This document shows positions 47,508-59,402 of a stretch of 64,000 bases of DNA, in pieces. The stretch lies in NCBI GenBank assembly GCA_001695595.3, contig MBPM02000060.1, positions 310,001 through 374,000 of the forward strand, in the 5' to 3' direction. Within the stretch, counting starts at the first letter, position 1, and each line of letters opens with the position of its first letter. The notes beneath the pieces were generated by a model, which saw nothing but the letters and a program-made list of their open reading frames with translations, searched no databases and had not been told where the DNA came from. Both the position numbers and the translations under genes were made by a program. This stretch comes from Plasmopara viticola (lineage: Eukaryota; Oomycota; Peronosporomycetes; Peronosporales; Peronosporaceae).

Positions 47508-48623
47508 GGAAAAGGTTGGGGTGACGCCCTCCTTCCAAGCGCGGGGGCTTAATGCTCGCGCGCTTCGGGCAGGTGCTCTCGGGCATCTGCAGGTCTCTAA
47601 CGAGTCTCACCCTCGACGCGACGGTCTCCAGCACCAGGCCAAACCCCCTTCCACTCCTTTAATGTGAATTCTCTAGGTTCGAAGCGCAAGAAGCACGAAA
47701 CACTCTCCGAAGATCTCCGGCGCTACCGCGTCGATATCCTTGGCCTCCGAGAAACCAAGATTTACGATAGAGGTGAGCACCGCATTGTTGACTTCCTTCT
47801 AACCCTAAAAAAAAACGAAGCCAAGACCGAAGTCACCGAAATCCGCCGCCACTGCAACCCGTCGGGCGCCACTCGACACGCCCGATCCCGAGAAGAAACC
47901 TGGCACCACACTAAGAAGCTCGGAACACTCTTCGGCGATATTAAAGATCTATCCCGACGCAAGTCCCTGGCCACCCTCGCGCTCCACCGCCTCTGGTCCG
48001 TCTGGCTCCGCCCCACGCTCATCTCACCCAAGACCCGCATTCGACTGTACAACACCTATGTTCTCCCGATTTTGCTGTACAACTGCGCCACCTGGGCTCT
48101 TACCAAGTCAGAGCTCCACGGCCTCGAGAGTTTCCATCGCCGCCAGCTTCGCTACGCTCTTGGCCATCGTTACCCCCGACACAATTCGAATGCAAGACTC
48201 TACAACCTCTGTGATGAGCAGCCGCTGAGACTACGACTGACACAAGCCCGCTGGCGCCTGTTTGGCCATGTACTTCGCCGCAATCCCGACATTCCAGCTA
48301 ACCTCCAGATGCGTGCCTACTTCTTCTTCACCGCAGCAAAATGGCGCGGACGTCCCCGCACCACGCTACCCTCGACACTCGACCACAATCTTGTTTCCCG
48401 TGGCTCCGGCTTTCGACTCCGGACAGCACAAGACCTCGAAGTGGTACGTACCCTTGCACAAGACCGAAAGAAATGGAAGACCCATACGACCTCGGTGCCG
48501 GATGCACTGCCCGCCGAACGAGACTCGACGTATGCGGACACCACTCTATGCCGTGGACTAGCCAGACTGAGCCTAGCACGTGCATACCTTGGCAACGCGA
48601 TAACGTAATACATTACATTACAT
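47503..48623 (+). mobile_element. Internally deleted LINE, right copy
   Basis: It is the same deletion derivative as the left copy, in opposite orientation, with an open frame of 314 codons. It carries the same endonuclease-to-reverse-transcriptase junction, so the deletion arose once before both copies were inserted. Differences include loss of about 30 bases just before the FNVNSL motif, restoration of a Cys-Ala-Thr block (LLYNCATWALTK) missing from the left copy, a shorter Lys-coding run at the joint and scattered substitutions. The right end carries the same ACATTACATTACAT tail. The two copies together form an inverted repeat of about 1.1-kb arms. Confidence 0.85.
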
Positions 48624-50310
48624 TATCAATCCTAAGTATTTTCTTTTCGCTCGTTTCGAAGCATTTCTTGTCTTGTGTCACACGAAACGGTAAGAATTGT
48701 CAACTTTTGCGACGCATACTGACCTTGTTGCACCCTCCCAAATCATGACCATGAACAACTTGGGTCCGTACTATTTAGACCACCTCTCGTACTTTATCTC
48801 GGCAAAACATCCCCGTTGCCACTAACGCCGTTTCTCAATGGCTTTCCCACCAAAGTAAATGTTACCGCCAAAGTAGCCGACCACCATGTGATCAGCATCT
48901 TGTGCATAGTCGGGGTCTGAAGTAATTAATGACTATAAAACACGCGTCAAGGTTACGGTGCCCGAGGATTAATCAATTTGTAGACAATTAAGCGCGACCA
49001 GCCTATATAATCCTCACGAAGTGATCAAATTATCCGATCATGATGAGCAAGGTCGGTGATCTAACCTACGCCGGTAATTTTTAGTACTAGAAGGACAAAA
49101 TCGCAGAGCACGGTACAATTGGCTTAGCGGGATCTGATGAGCCAAGCAGCTACGCTTTGATGGCTAGAAAACCATGATCAACTTTTAAATGAAATAATAT
49201 AGGATCTTTTTGAGTTAAAGATCACTTGATTTCCATCTGTTAGATCAGCAAAGTATAAAAGGACGATCAGACATATATGTTCTTCGATCAGGCCTGACAA
49301 TTTCTTACATATCAAACATGCTTATCTGATTTGCATTCGCTTTATAATAGGCTCGTGGATCACACGTCAAATAACATAAATTGATCAACGTCAATTGAAT
49401 GGCTGAAAGTGATTTAGGTCCACATAGACACCGTACGCTACGTACCTGAGACTCGCGGCGGCTCAAGACATAGACTTAGTCAAGTGGTGAGAACATCTGT
49501 ACAGAGAGACAGCAGATATCGCTACTTTGAGAAAGCATAGCTTTTGCACTCTGATTTTCTTCTCAACATAGTAATATACCGGGTTGGAAATTGAATCTGC
49601 CAGAGCTACCGGGATCTTAGTATCAACCAAGCCTTAATATGACTCTTAAACTTGAAGGTTAAACAAGCTTTATTTGGGTTTATTGATCAAAACATGTACG
49701 GGGTATATCTAGAAAACGACAGACTAGCATAGTAGTTTCCACTAATATGAGGGCTTAAAAATCTGTACTGCTCTCCATTTATCCTCCCAGTGCTAAGTAT
49801 AGCCGTCTTGTTCGTTTCAAAGCATATATGGCTTGTGTCACACGGAATGGTAAGTTTTGTCAACTTTTGCGACGCATACTGACCTTGTTGCACCCTACCC
49901 AATCATGACTATAGACCCTTGATTCTAGACTGGTTAGAGTAGCTCTCGTTTTTTGTGTCTGTTAAACATCACCGTTGCCACAAACGCCGTTTCTCAGAGG
50001 CTTTCGCAACAAACTAAACGCTCGTCATAGCTACTGCTAAAAATTCCGGCTACCTTGTGGTCAGCACCTTGTGCATTTTCGGGGCCTAAAGCAGATAATG
50101 GTCATAAGACTCGCGCCAAGCATACAGTGTCCGAGTGTTAATCGTTTTGATGCGTGGTAGACAATTAAGTGTGACTACCCTACATAAATCTCACGGAGCG
50201 ATCACTTTATCAAATTATGATGAGCAAGGTTGGTGATCCGACCTACGTCAGTATTTTAAGTAATACAAGGGCAAAATTGCAGAGCACGGTACAATCGGCT
50301 TAGCCGAGAG

Positions 50311-51423
50311 CTGTCGAATTACGAGCTGTGAGCTAATGCTTGGCTTTGAATCTAGTCACTTGAAACATCAACCAAAATGGTAGTGCCGAAAAAAAGGCTC
50401 GCTTATCGCCCTTTTCTCGATGAACTCAATCAAAGAAGTATGGCAGAAAGCACCCAAATGCAATACAGGACCGAGCGTATCTGTCGCTAGCAAAAGAGAG
50501 TGGAGAACGTATATGTTAAGTCTGCAAAACTCGTTGCTGTCTGCATGAAAATTTAGCTCCTGTTGTAGTGTCTAAACACTAGACGCGCTAAGGCCCCAAC
50601 ACAATGAAGCTACATCGTATGGATTTTAAATGTGTAGACTCTGCAAGCGCCTTTTTTTACTGCAATATATTCGTTTGTGTCATTATCACCTCAAAATTCA
50701 GCGTAATTAATACGTTGTGACCAGAACCATATTACGATAAGGATAAGCCATACAATACTGCAAACGACTCATTATAAACTCGATCTTTTCATTAAGAGAT
50801 ACTTTACGTTTAGTGCTCGAATACTCATCTGCATCTACACGGTCGATATTCTGCGACACTTGAGTTAGACCATAACGTGCTGCTGCAAGTCATGCGCTAT
50901 ACTCGCGACCTTGTGCTCAATCTTTTTATCAATTACATGCGATAAGGCTACCATATCAAAGAAATATAAAGTTTGGTCTGAGATTTTCAAATACAACAGT
51001 ATGGCATTACTTACTATCTTACACTTCATCTAGGAAAATTTTCTAAGGGTTATCCCACGATGACAAACCCTTTTTCGTGAATGCAATAAGTTGAGCTACT
51101 ATTGCTTCTTTCTGACTCATGCTAATTATCGAGTGCAGATGTCTAGCCGAATCCATAAACAAACTTCGAATTTTTCAAAATCGTCATGATGCTGGGTCAT
51201 TCAGTAAGACTCGATATAAGTCACGCAAAATGTTTGTGTTAGACAATGTTGGTCTTGCAAGATTCACACACGGTGGGTTGATTGAATAAGGGGTACGTCC
51301 ATTATCGACTTAATTCCAGTATTCGAGTACTGCGTGACCTATAACTAAGCTTTACCAAAAAAACAGTGTGATATCATTGACTCTTTGTTACATAAAAAGT
51401 AAGATCAAAGTGAAGTCTTTCAT
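50311..51423. other. Unassigned repeat-derived DNA
   Basis: I see no gene. The stretch leads into the Gypsy fragment on its right and may contain more of that element's 5' part, but no gag or protease motif was recognised. Confidence 0.4.
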
Positions 51424-52220
51424 GCCACGCCAACAATCTGTGTCAGAAAGCTAAATAAGAAATGGCTTATTGTATACAATTACAATAAGCTTAAATCGGC
51501 TGCTATAACGACTAAACCTAATTTTTGGAAAGTATGTGCTCGGAATTCCATGGCGAAATGTACTTTAGTACATCGCACGCGACTTAACCAATGGGTACTC
51601 CGTATTTACTATGCAAGAAATAATGCACTGCAAATCGCGACCAGGACGGCGATAAGAGAGTGGCTATTGGAGGCATTTGCAACGTTAAATCCTCTGGTGA
51701 CGCAATCAGAAGAAGCCTACACTGTGTATGTACAGGAGTAAATATTCAGTCGCGTAGAACACAGAAAGACAGACGTAGAAAAGCACAGTGCCAAATTGCG
51801 AGAAGCGATCGAGTACGTACGTACAAGTAATTATATGCTTGCGCAGCGGTGCAGGAGAATATCTTAGTTATTGACAGCTTTTTAATAAGCATGACCTTTG
51901 AAAAGATTTTGGACCATTGTGGATTGGCCAGCTCCATTGAGCCAGAGCCACGTAAGAAACCGATTTGGCCTGACTATTTACATCCAAAACCGTTTCACAA
52001 ATTACGCAGAAAATGCAAGGTTGTCATTACGAACTTCACAAACTAAAAGTCGTTTGATGAAAGCCTGATACCGTCGTTGAATCTGTCCTTTCACATTCTA
52101 AACACTTGTTTAGTATCGTCTATGACACTTTTGGTCGTATCATCGCAGTGCTGCAAATAAATGCCGGAGAGCGAGATCCATTGGTCGCGTTCGAACCTTG
52201 GTAGCTCAAGGGTAAGGCCA
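51424..52220 (+). mobile_element. Ty3/Gypsy reverse transcriptase remnant
   Basis: Successive pieces in shifting frames match an oomycete Gypsy pol in order: KKWLIVYNYNKLKSAAI (usual KWRIVHAYNKLNAATI), MAKCTLVHRTRLNQW, PLVTQSEEAYTVYVQE, RVEHRKTDVEKHS, then TIVDWPAPLSQSH and YIQNRFTNYAENARL (usual IVDWP...YLHKYS.NYAE.ARPL), and lastly FSIVYDTFGRIIAVLQI, the start of RNase H. Several frameshifts and stops and no YxDD catalytic motif: long dead. The strand is the same as for the 12-kb fragment. Confidence 0.8.
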
Positions 52221-55200
52221 TACCGTCCATACAATTAACCACTGAAGATGAAATGAGCCCTTGCCGAGTTCAGAGCCTGCCTGCTAGGCTTGAGACCATT
52301 CGTAATCGATACAAATCATGCATCACCACGCGCTATAGTCAATCACCCATCTTTTCGTAGAGAATGACCAGGGGTTCCCCCTTTTTTGAAGTTTGGCTTC
52401 GAGGTGAAGTCTAGCCGAGAAAGTAGGATGAGTTGGTGGATGTTATTCACGTCTGCAATATTGCTTTTTCATGTATCCTAAGACTTTATTGTGTTATAGA
52501 AATATAACGTTTATTTTCTCACGTTAGTATGACCACTATTTTGGGTATGCGGTTTGTCTTACAAACCTACTTTAGCTCTGCAATCGACATCTCGTCGAGT
52601 TCAACCAAAGCGATTGTGTAAAAGCTTATTCTGTCAAATCGGTGCCTCCCTATTAATGTCTTAAGCCGAGTGCAATCGTCATTTATCAACTATCTTTATC
52701 AGATCCATTTGTCTACGGAAAGATTCCCCGTGCTGCTCGATGAGGTCTTGAAGAAGCTTTTTGCGTTGTTATCACGTTGCCACGATCGTGCAGTGCATTA
52801 TCAGCTTTTATATAGAAGTACAGCAAAAAGATGCTCTCATTGCAGCCTTTGCACATGCCGCTGCACACGCACCAGAAGATTAGCGCCCCCGACGTCTAGA
52901 CCTCAAGCCGACTGTATCGCACCGAGCATACCGCGGGCGCTGTCCATGACGAGCGTTGTTCAGAAGGTGACATATCAATGTGCGTGGGCTATCAAGACCG
53001 TGCCTTCAATGATTTGGCCTACGATGGGCGCTGTTCGGTGAGTCACGTGTCACCCTGAGTGACAAAACCTCGCTTTGAATAACGTTGGTGAATGCCGTTT
53101 ACGCCTATCATGGCATACATCGAGTTGCTTTCTTTACGAGCACTTTATATTGGCTTTCTTGCCTCTCCACAAGCAGTGGTAGTGGCCAAAACTTTTTAAC
53201 TTTGCATACCGGCCGCTGCGATAACGACAGATATGCCGTCACTTGTCTTTACCAATTGGTTTTTTCTACGAGCATCGATAAACTTGATTTTTGCCACTCA
53301 GCGCTCCGGGACCTCAATCGCAAAACAGTAAGTATTCATTTCTGACTACTAGCGCTCAACTTAATGACTTACTTTGTCTAGTGTTTGTGCCAAAAGCTGC
53401 TCTTCTTTCTATGAGATGCGAGTTTATAGTTCTTCGGATTCCCGCCAAGAGCAAAGCAGGTGGCACATACTTCTAGTCAACCCAGAATATTGACGTTTCG
53501 GCCGCACAAAACAACGATGAAATTACACCTTGTGTCAAAAAGACCAATACGTATTCGACCCTGTTTGCGACATCGCTATTTGGATTCAAAAGATATTAGC
53601 GATCACTTGCAATAAAATATGCAATTCAAAACGTAGCTGCTAGGGACTTTGCCGTCTATTTCGACTAAGCGATGTTGTAGACGGCGATAATTCCCTCATT
53701 TGCTTACAATAGGCACGATGGTTGTCTCTCTCGCTGTATATAGATCACGCTGACTGCAAACTAGGCATTCATTGATGCTATTTACACTTGATTATCAATA
53801 ATCCATTCGGGTTGAGGTCAAATAAGGATTCTTTGATATGTGAAATGCAAAGGCTTTATAGTTAAATAAGTATGGCCCGAAAAACACTTTGTTTTACTGT
53901 TTACCCAATTTCCTTTCAAAGCCCATACGACAAGTCACGCGTTTTTGCGCAAAGCTGGCAAAAGATTATTGGCCGGGCAAAGGACGCGAAGGCATCTGTT
54001 AAAGACAGACATAACTAAAACTCAGGCAAACACGAAATTTAAAGAATAGCTATATAATTCAAAAGTGAGATATGACATAAATCTACTAATTACTAGGAGG
54101 ACTAAAAAACCAGCAAATATATTTCTTTTATCAGGCCTTTTACGGCTCATGAAAGGCATCTTTAGCATGCACTGTCGACCTTGCACAGACAATACTGACG
54201 CATACAAACGAATTTCGGGTCTACTCAAGAGGTGTGACAAGCTATGGGAGTTCGACTGTTTAAGCGTCCCCTCCCGACTCAACTTCGATGACAAGCCATT
54301 TACGGTTTGACAGATAGTGTTGTATCTGGCCAAATGGCTGAGGGGCCAAGTATGCAAAAGGCTGCTTGCTCTAAGTGGTCAGCAGAACCTATAGCTCCTC
54401 ACAATGTTACGCAACATTTCGACGTAGCTCTAAGATTCCGTGCTAAGATGAGCGATGATCGATTCGACTGAAGTTTGGTGCGTTGCAGCTCATCTCCTTA
54501 TCAATATCTAAAGGCCAAAAGCCGGCCCGAAGAAACCGGGGCTCGATCGTCAAGCCGACTCGAAAGTAATTCTCACGAACATGCACTCAGTTGCACAGAA
54601 GCTATTGTTTTTTCTTACAAGCGAGGCATACAGTCGAAACAGAAGCAGTCTCTTTCGATATCTCATTATCATCAAGGCCGAATGCATTTTCTTGTTGAGC
54701 GCAGTTTCGCAGATACATATATACGGGTGTCGTAAATTCCTTTGTGAAGTAGCGCAGTTAAATCGCTTAAAATTCGCAAGCTTGTCCGAAGGCCGTTGTA
54801 ATTGATAATCAAGTCGCTCGCTGCCTTTTGCTTGCTCGTTGGAGTATGATAGTACTGGCGCTCAAAGCTTGAGCTTTAAGAGACTCACTTAATTTACGCC
54901 GAATCCTAGACATTTTGAGGTGAGTTGTCTCCAACCACCAAGCAAGTAAACTGCACTCTTAGTCACGAACGTATGAAATTATTGCCTCATGAACTTAGTT
55001 TCAAATAGAAAATGAAGGATGATTGACTTCCTGACACAAATCCCCGGTGTAGCGCTTTTGCAGACATTCGAAGACATCCCAACGATACTCCGAGCCTTAG
55101 CACGAGCAGCCTTCATCGTTTGTCTTCTTGCGAGATTTCCTTGGAAACCCACGCGGCGCGCGGGAGGATAAGTGCACTGATCAACACCATCGCCCGCGTT

Positions 55201-56744
55201 AGACGCATATTTTTTTCTCGGATGATCTTCTTTTTTTACGTCTGACTCGTTGCCGAGAGAGTAAGTGGACCTCTGCGAAACGGCAACTTGCGGTAGTTCC
55301 CGCAGGTGGACAAGTCACAAAGTCCGTCGTCAATTGCCTTGGTGATAGCAGTCACTGTGACCACCCTGTTGTTATACCGTGGTTTGTTGCCTCTGGCTTT
55401 TCCCTTTCCTGATATTGAATGCTGCTCACATCATCTATTAAGGCATTTTTAATCTCTAAAAGTCATCGTGGTCTCATCTGTCTCGACACTTGAGACCTTT
55501 GAAATATCTGAGATCAAGTCTATTACCTTCAGTGGCTTACACACAGATGATAAAGCCGTTCACCATTTTCTTAGCTCCAGACAATTTCATCTCCTCACTC
55601 AAGGCGAGTGAGCTTCGGAGCGCTCATGGGGCTTTTATCCTTCTTAATTGTGGACAACCTCTCGAAGGTAGACAGCTCTTTGTAAAAGCTAAGTTGACAA
55701 TTTCCTTGAAATCTTCTCTGTACACGCAGCTTTTTGGCGGGCGAGCCACTTTTCGCTGTTTTTTTTGGTCGCAGGTCCAAAGGTTTATCCAGGATCGCTC
55801 AGTAAAATCAGAGGATCGTTTTCCGGCTTTTTTTTGCAGCTCTATGTTGAGGACGGTGTCACAAGCTGTTGATGAAGCGTTGTTACTCACCTGTGGACTA
55901 GATTATTCACAACGCTATCGTTACAGCAGTATAGAACACAGCTAATTTTCTGTTTCTAGGCTGCTTCTACTGTACAAGAAGTAATGTAACAAAGGTTAAA
56001 CCTGTGTACGAAAAAAAGTGCGGCCCATTGGCTCAAAGCAGTTCGTGTGTACACTTATGCGAATTCGAAATGTGTTTTGAACTGCCAAGCTTTCATCGTG
56101 TCAACACGCCATTAAATTCAAGTAAGAGCTTAAGATTCAGCATCAAGCCGTCGAACCGGAGCATCTCGTCGCAAAAGGAGTCAAACAACAATGGGGCAAT
56201 TACAACATGGAGACGTTCCAGCTCGTAATCAAGTAGGTCACACATCATATGGTCACCAGCCTGACTAAATATTTTGGGTGGCCCTTGACCAGCTTGATGC
56301 GGTCACGAATCTCTCTACGGTGTCACGAAGAAAGTTGTTTATTGTGTGGTACACTGGGAGTGGAGCTTGAAGGTGATTTTGATTGCTTTTGTCTTAGCTC
56401 TGCCTTTCTTTGTCGAAAATGCGCTTTGTGAACTTTGCGTCGCGACTTATAAGTATGCTCCCGGTCGACGTTTATCGAAGCCGGTACAAAATTGCATGCT
56501 CCGAATAGTCCAAAATCGACATAAGACAGCTTAAGCTTCGAAATTCTAACGCTTTTTCTTTTGAACGTGAATATACACATGACATCTAAATAACCTGTAT
56601 TGACTAAAAGCGATTTCTATGTTGTCCAAAGCCCGTGCGGTGACTTCTTTAATTCAGCTGCACGAGTGGGACACCGATGACGAAGAAGCATTGCGGTCAT
56701 TACTGATATAGTCTAGTAGCTTGTTGGCCTTCTAGCATGCTTCA
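52221..56744. other. Gene-poor spacer
   Basis: No confident gene in 4.5 kb. Open frames around 52670-53041 and 55490-55945 show no known domain and overlap equally good frames on the other strand. At 55969-55990 the sequence ACTGTACAAGAAGTAATG repeats the arm of the hairpin at 63631, marking a short dispersed repeat. Confidence 0.5.
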
Positions 56745-57200
56745 TCATACATCTTGCACACTCCACCAATGTTCGATGCATTCATTTAGCAAGTCCATAC
56801 AACTAAGGAGCATATGGCGATAAAATAATCTGAGCGCTATTCCTCGACCTTTGCAAAACTTGGTCATTTTGCCAGACGTGTACTCGCTACCATTGTCACT
56901 TTGAAGAGTTTTAACTCGCTTGCCAGTCTGCTCTTCAGCAGATGCAACAAACTCGGCGAACCTGTCTACAGCTTCAGACGTGAACTTTACTAGGAAGACA
57001 ACGCAGTATCGTGACGTGTCATCGATCGATGTCACAAAATAGCGCTTTCAACTAAACGTGGACGGCTGCGTTGGACCGCACTCGTCACTATGCACAACTA
57101 TAAGAATGTGTTTTGATCGATTCGTGAAAATGCATACGACTTCGTTTTTCTGGCGCACACCCGTCAAAAAGCTTTCACTTGCTTACCGATGTCAATGCAA
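56745..57200 (-). mobile_element. Ty1/Copia integrase remnant
   Basis: On the minus strand HSDECGPTQPSTFS is followed by RYFVTSIDDTSRYCVVFLVK, then EQTGKRVKTLQSDNGSEYTS and KFCKGRGIALRLF. This is the integrase catalytic core of Copia elements, with the two catalytic Asp of the DDE triad visible (SIDDTSRY and QSDNGSEY). The region up to the expected third catalytic residue (Glu) is altered: the frame runs into HWWSVQDV at about where the Asn-X-X-Glu helix should be. A stop codon lies between the two halves, and neither the zinc-binding head nor the polymerase is intact. It is an old isolated piece. Confidence 0.85.
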
Positions 57201-57256
57201 TAACAGTGGCAATTTCCTTGTTGACAATTGCATCAAGCCTTTCGAATGTACATTTT

Positions 57257-57551
57257 GGTGCATCATCGCTGCCTCTGAGGGTGTCTAGGGGTACTCTCAT
57301 TGCTCTTATATGCGAAGGAAGAGCGGACGAAGAGCGGACGAGGAGCGGATTTAAACATGTGTATCCAACACGTTCCTTTCCAAATTGGTTTCCCTTTCCT
57401 ATTCATTTGGTCATTCACCGCAATGGCATCAAGGAAGAAGCAGAGAAGCAGCAAGAAGAAGAAGGCGACGACTGAGGTGACGCATAAGATTTTGGTGCCG
57501 GCGAATGGCGAGGAACACCTAACTATCGTGCTTGATCATGACTACATGTAG
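57257..57551 (+). repeat. Dispersed repeat, copy 1
   Basis: From CATCATCGCTGCCTCTGAGG on, this stretch is nearly identical to 63789-64000. It includes a short tandem motif (GAAGAGCGGAC twice, then a variant) at about 57319-57348, then a pyrimidine-rich stretch with TCATTCACCGCAATGG, an initiator-like sequence directly at the ATG of the open frame. The repeat thus carries a promoter and the start of a gene. Confidence 0.85.
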
Positions 57552-58106
57552 ATGCGTCAAGAACCCGATGAGAACGCAACAGGCACCTGCGCAAGTGAAA
57601 GTAACAGCGCATCGGACCCGCACTTTCTTCCTGTAAATGCCGCGAAGCTAACGCAGTCGTTGATCGGATTGAGTGACGAGCAGCGCCAAGTTCTTGAGAA
57701 AGAGCTTAATCGAACTGACGAAGATCCCCTTCTGGTTCTCCGCTTCAATCCGAATTGGCAAGGTCAAGTTGCCGTTGGTACAGTTTGTGACGCGATAGCA
57801 ACATTTGGAATGAGGTGCGGCGCACGTCGAGACAGTGGTGAAGGTTGCCACAGATAAATTTTTCACTTCGACCATTATCAAGACATTGGACCATGTAAGA
57901 CTGCAATCAAATTGGCTCACCGTGAAGCATTTGCATCCTCTCCAGATGCGGTCGCTGACGCAGTGGCTGCCGGTATGGCTGCCGGCGCGGCAGCCGCCGC
58001 TGTCAGAGCAAATCTTCGTACAGTGCCGCTGGCGTATACAGTCGTCATCAACAAGATCTCTATTCGTCAAGATGATGCAGGACTTCTCGAGTTTTTCTAT
58101 TTGTAG
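57423..58106 (+). pseudogene. Broken gene of a dispersed family, unknown function
   Basis: Frame 0 begins MASRKKQRSSKKKKATTEVT, an NLS-like basic head, and reaches a TAG at 57549 after DHDYM, followed at once by ATG and a further 101 codons (MRQEPDENATGTCASESNS, then FNPNWQGQVAVG). Near 57826 the sense moves to another frame (ETVVKVATDKFFTSTIIKTL), then by about 57900 returns to frame 0 (AHREAFASSPDAVADAVAAG, alanine-rich, then TVVINKISIRQDDAGLLEF) to a TAG at 58104. So one stop and two compensating shifts break it. I recognise no domain. A second copy of the start lies at the right window edge (63952, MARRKKQRSSKKKKA), so this is a repeated family. Confidence 0.6.
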
Positions 58107-58493
58107 CTCTCACAATGTCAAGTAACGTATTCTGATTTTTCCAGGTCTGTCTTGGAGCGGTAGCGGTGGCAAAGCTTCGTCCTAAAGCACCAGCAATGAA
58201 GTCACCATGAATTCGATGAATTTATGATCTGATTGGACAAAAATAATCATGGATTCATGAATTCATGTGGAACCACCGCCGTGGAAAATCGGTTTTGTAC
58301 CGATCAAAAAGGTGGCCACCTCGATTCTCGTTGTCAAAAGCGACGATGTCAGTTATGAAACACATCTGATGTTATGAATTCAGATAAATCCGGGCAAGTG
58401 TCCATGTCCAGCGTCGGAAAAATTCCTTCAACACTTTTACACTTTTAACATACTACCCCCCTCCCTTACTTTCTTTATAAGAATAAAGAAAAA

Positions 58494-58702
58494 AGCTGGA
58501 CTCCTGGACACAAATGACATAGATTGATTTAGAACTGATATAGTCGCTTATGATCAAAAGAAAGATGGACACCAAAGCTGGACACACTTGGACACAAACC
58601 TGGACACCAACTTATTCCTCGACATCTCAGCACTACCAGACAATGCAAAACCCCCCTGTTTCGATGAAGTTTCCAAAAAATACACACCTGGACACACTTG
58701 CT
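58494..58702 (+). repeat. Dispersed TGGACAC minisatellite
   Basis: The seven-base TGGACAC recurs at least seven times, irregularly spaced (CTGGACACAAATG, ATGGACACCAAAG, CTGGACACACTTGG, TTGGACACAAACC, CTGGACACCAAC, CTGGACACACTTGC), with intervening unrelated sequence. It resembles an old, partly broken tandem array. No coding frame is shared. Confidence 0.6.
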
Positions 58703-58808
58703 AATGTGACGGGTTCATGCAATGTAAGAGTGTGACATCATAAAAAAATGAGTCCATCTTAACAGACAGACATATAAGAATATAATAACAGATACAGATA
58801 CAGATACG

Positions 58809-58951
58809 ATGTGCAACTTTATCAAAAAGAACGGGGAACAGTGTTTGCTGGCTCGCATCAAGGATCGTGGTGGTAAGCACCCGATTATTATTGATCGAGA
58901 GGAAATTATTGTGGAGGAAACTAATATAAATACCGATTTGAGAAATCGATG
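58809..58951 (+). pseudogene. Short frame with a CX4-GX2C zinc-knuckle-like motif
   Basis: Downstream of an (ACAGAT)n stretch the frame reads MCNFIKKNGEQCLLARIKDR and stops after 47 codons. The C-F-I-K-K-x-G-x-x-C part is like the first half of small zinc-ribbon motifs found in some viral and retroelement proteins; the second Cys/His pair is not intact (GGKHP only). This is a weak pattern and may be chance. Confidence 0.2.
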
Positions 58952-58968
58952 AGCTCAAATCAGTGGCT
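58942..58968 (+). repeat. 27-bp direct repeat, left copy
   Basis: The same 27 bases (GAAATCGATGAGCTC onwards) occur at 59704-59730 without a mismatch. On the minus strand each is followed by a pyrimidine-rich stretch ending in TTAG. They could be duplicated intron ends or the edges of a small inserted element of about 760 bp. Confidence 0.8.
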
Positions 58969-59402
58969 ATAACTATTGCCTTATGACACAGTATATCGTT
59001 TGGGCATGGACTCAATCACGAATTTAACTCCTCTATCTAACTAATGTATTAGCTTTAATTTCCGGACACCAAGTCTTAGTATCTCTTTGATCAGATCTTT
59101 AGGGTCCGTAACAATTTTGAGCCAAGGCGAAACGTACGCTATCTATAAAGCTTATTTGAGACATATTCGATAAAACGGAGAATGAAAGCAAATACTTTCT
59201 ATCTTCAAAAATACCATCCCTGGAGATATTTTTGGCTTATATACCATCCAAGAGCTCAGTTCTTGATATCCAACGACCCGCGTAGTGCCATCAGTTGGCC
59301 GCACTGTTCAAACTGATCAATCACCATAGAATCACGCTTGAGTGTGCTTTCAATATCTTTGCCTTTAGCATTTTTTATGGTATGAGCTTCAACGAATTTT
59401 CG

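Larger units (their letters stand above)
45535..50310 (+). repeat. Decayed tandem array, units of about 1.1 kb
   Basis: Three related units lie head to tail: about 45535-48977 (containing the LINE pair), 48978-50156, and a partial one 50157-50310. Shared landmarks in each are TTAAG/TTAGCG near the unit start, GAGCAAGGT(T/C)GGTGA, and AGAGCACGGTACAAT. Units 1 and 2 also share ATCAAAACATGTAC, and both share GCGACGCATACTGACCTTG with none of it coding. The copies differ at many bases, so the array is old. Unit 2 has a TATAAAAG box and a run of short cis-like motifs, so a decayed long terminal repeat is possible, but no pol gene lies between the units. Confidence 0.7.

Noticed and set aside
52180..52215. 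GCGTTCGAACC looks like a tRNA B box.
   Set aside because: It lies inside the Gypsy RNase H remnant, where the same bases code for AFEP; no tRNA fold around it.
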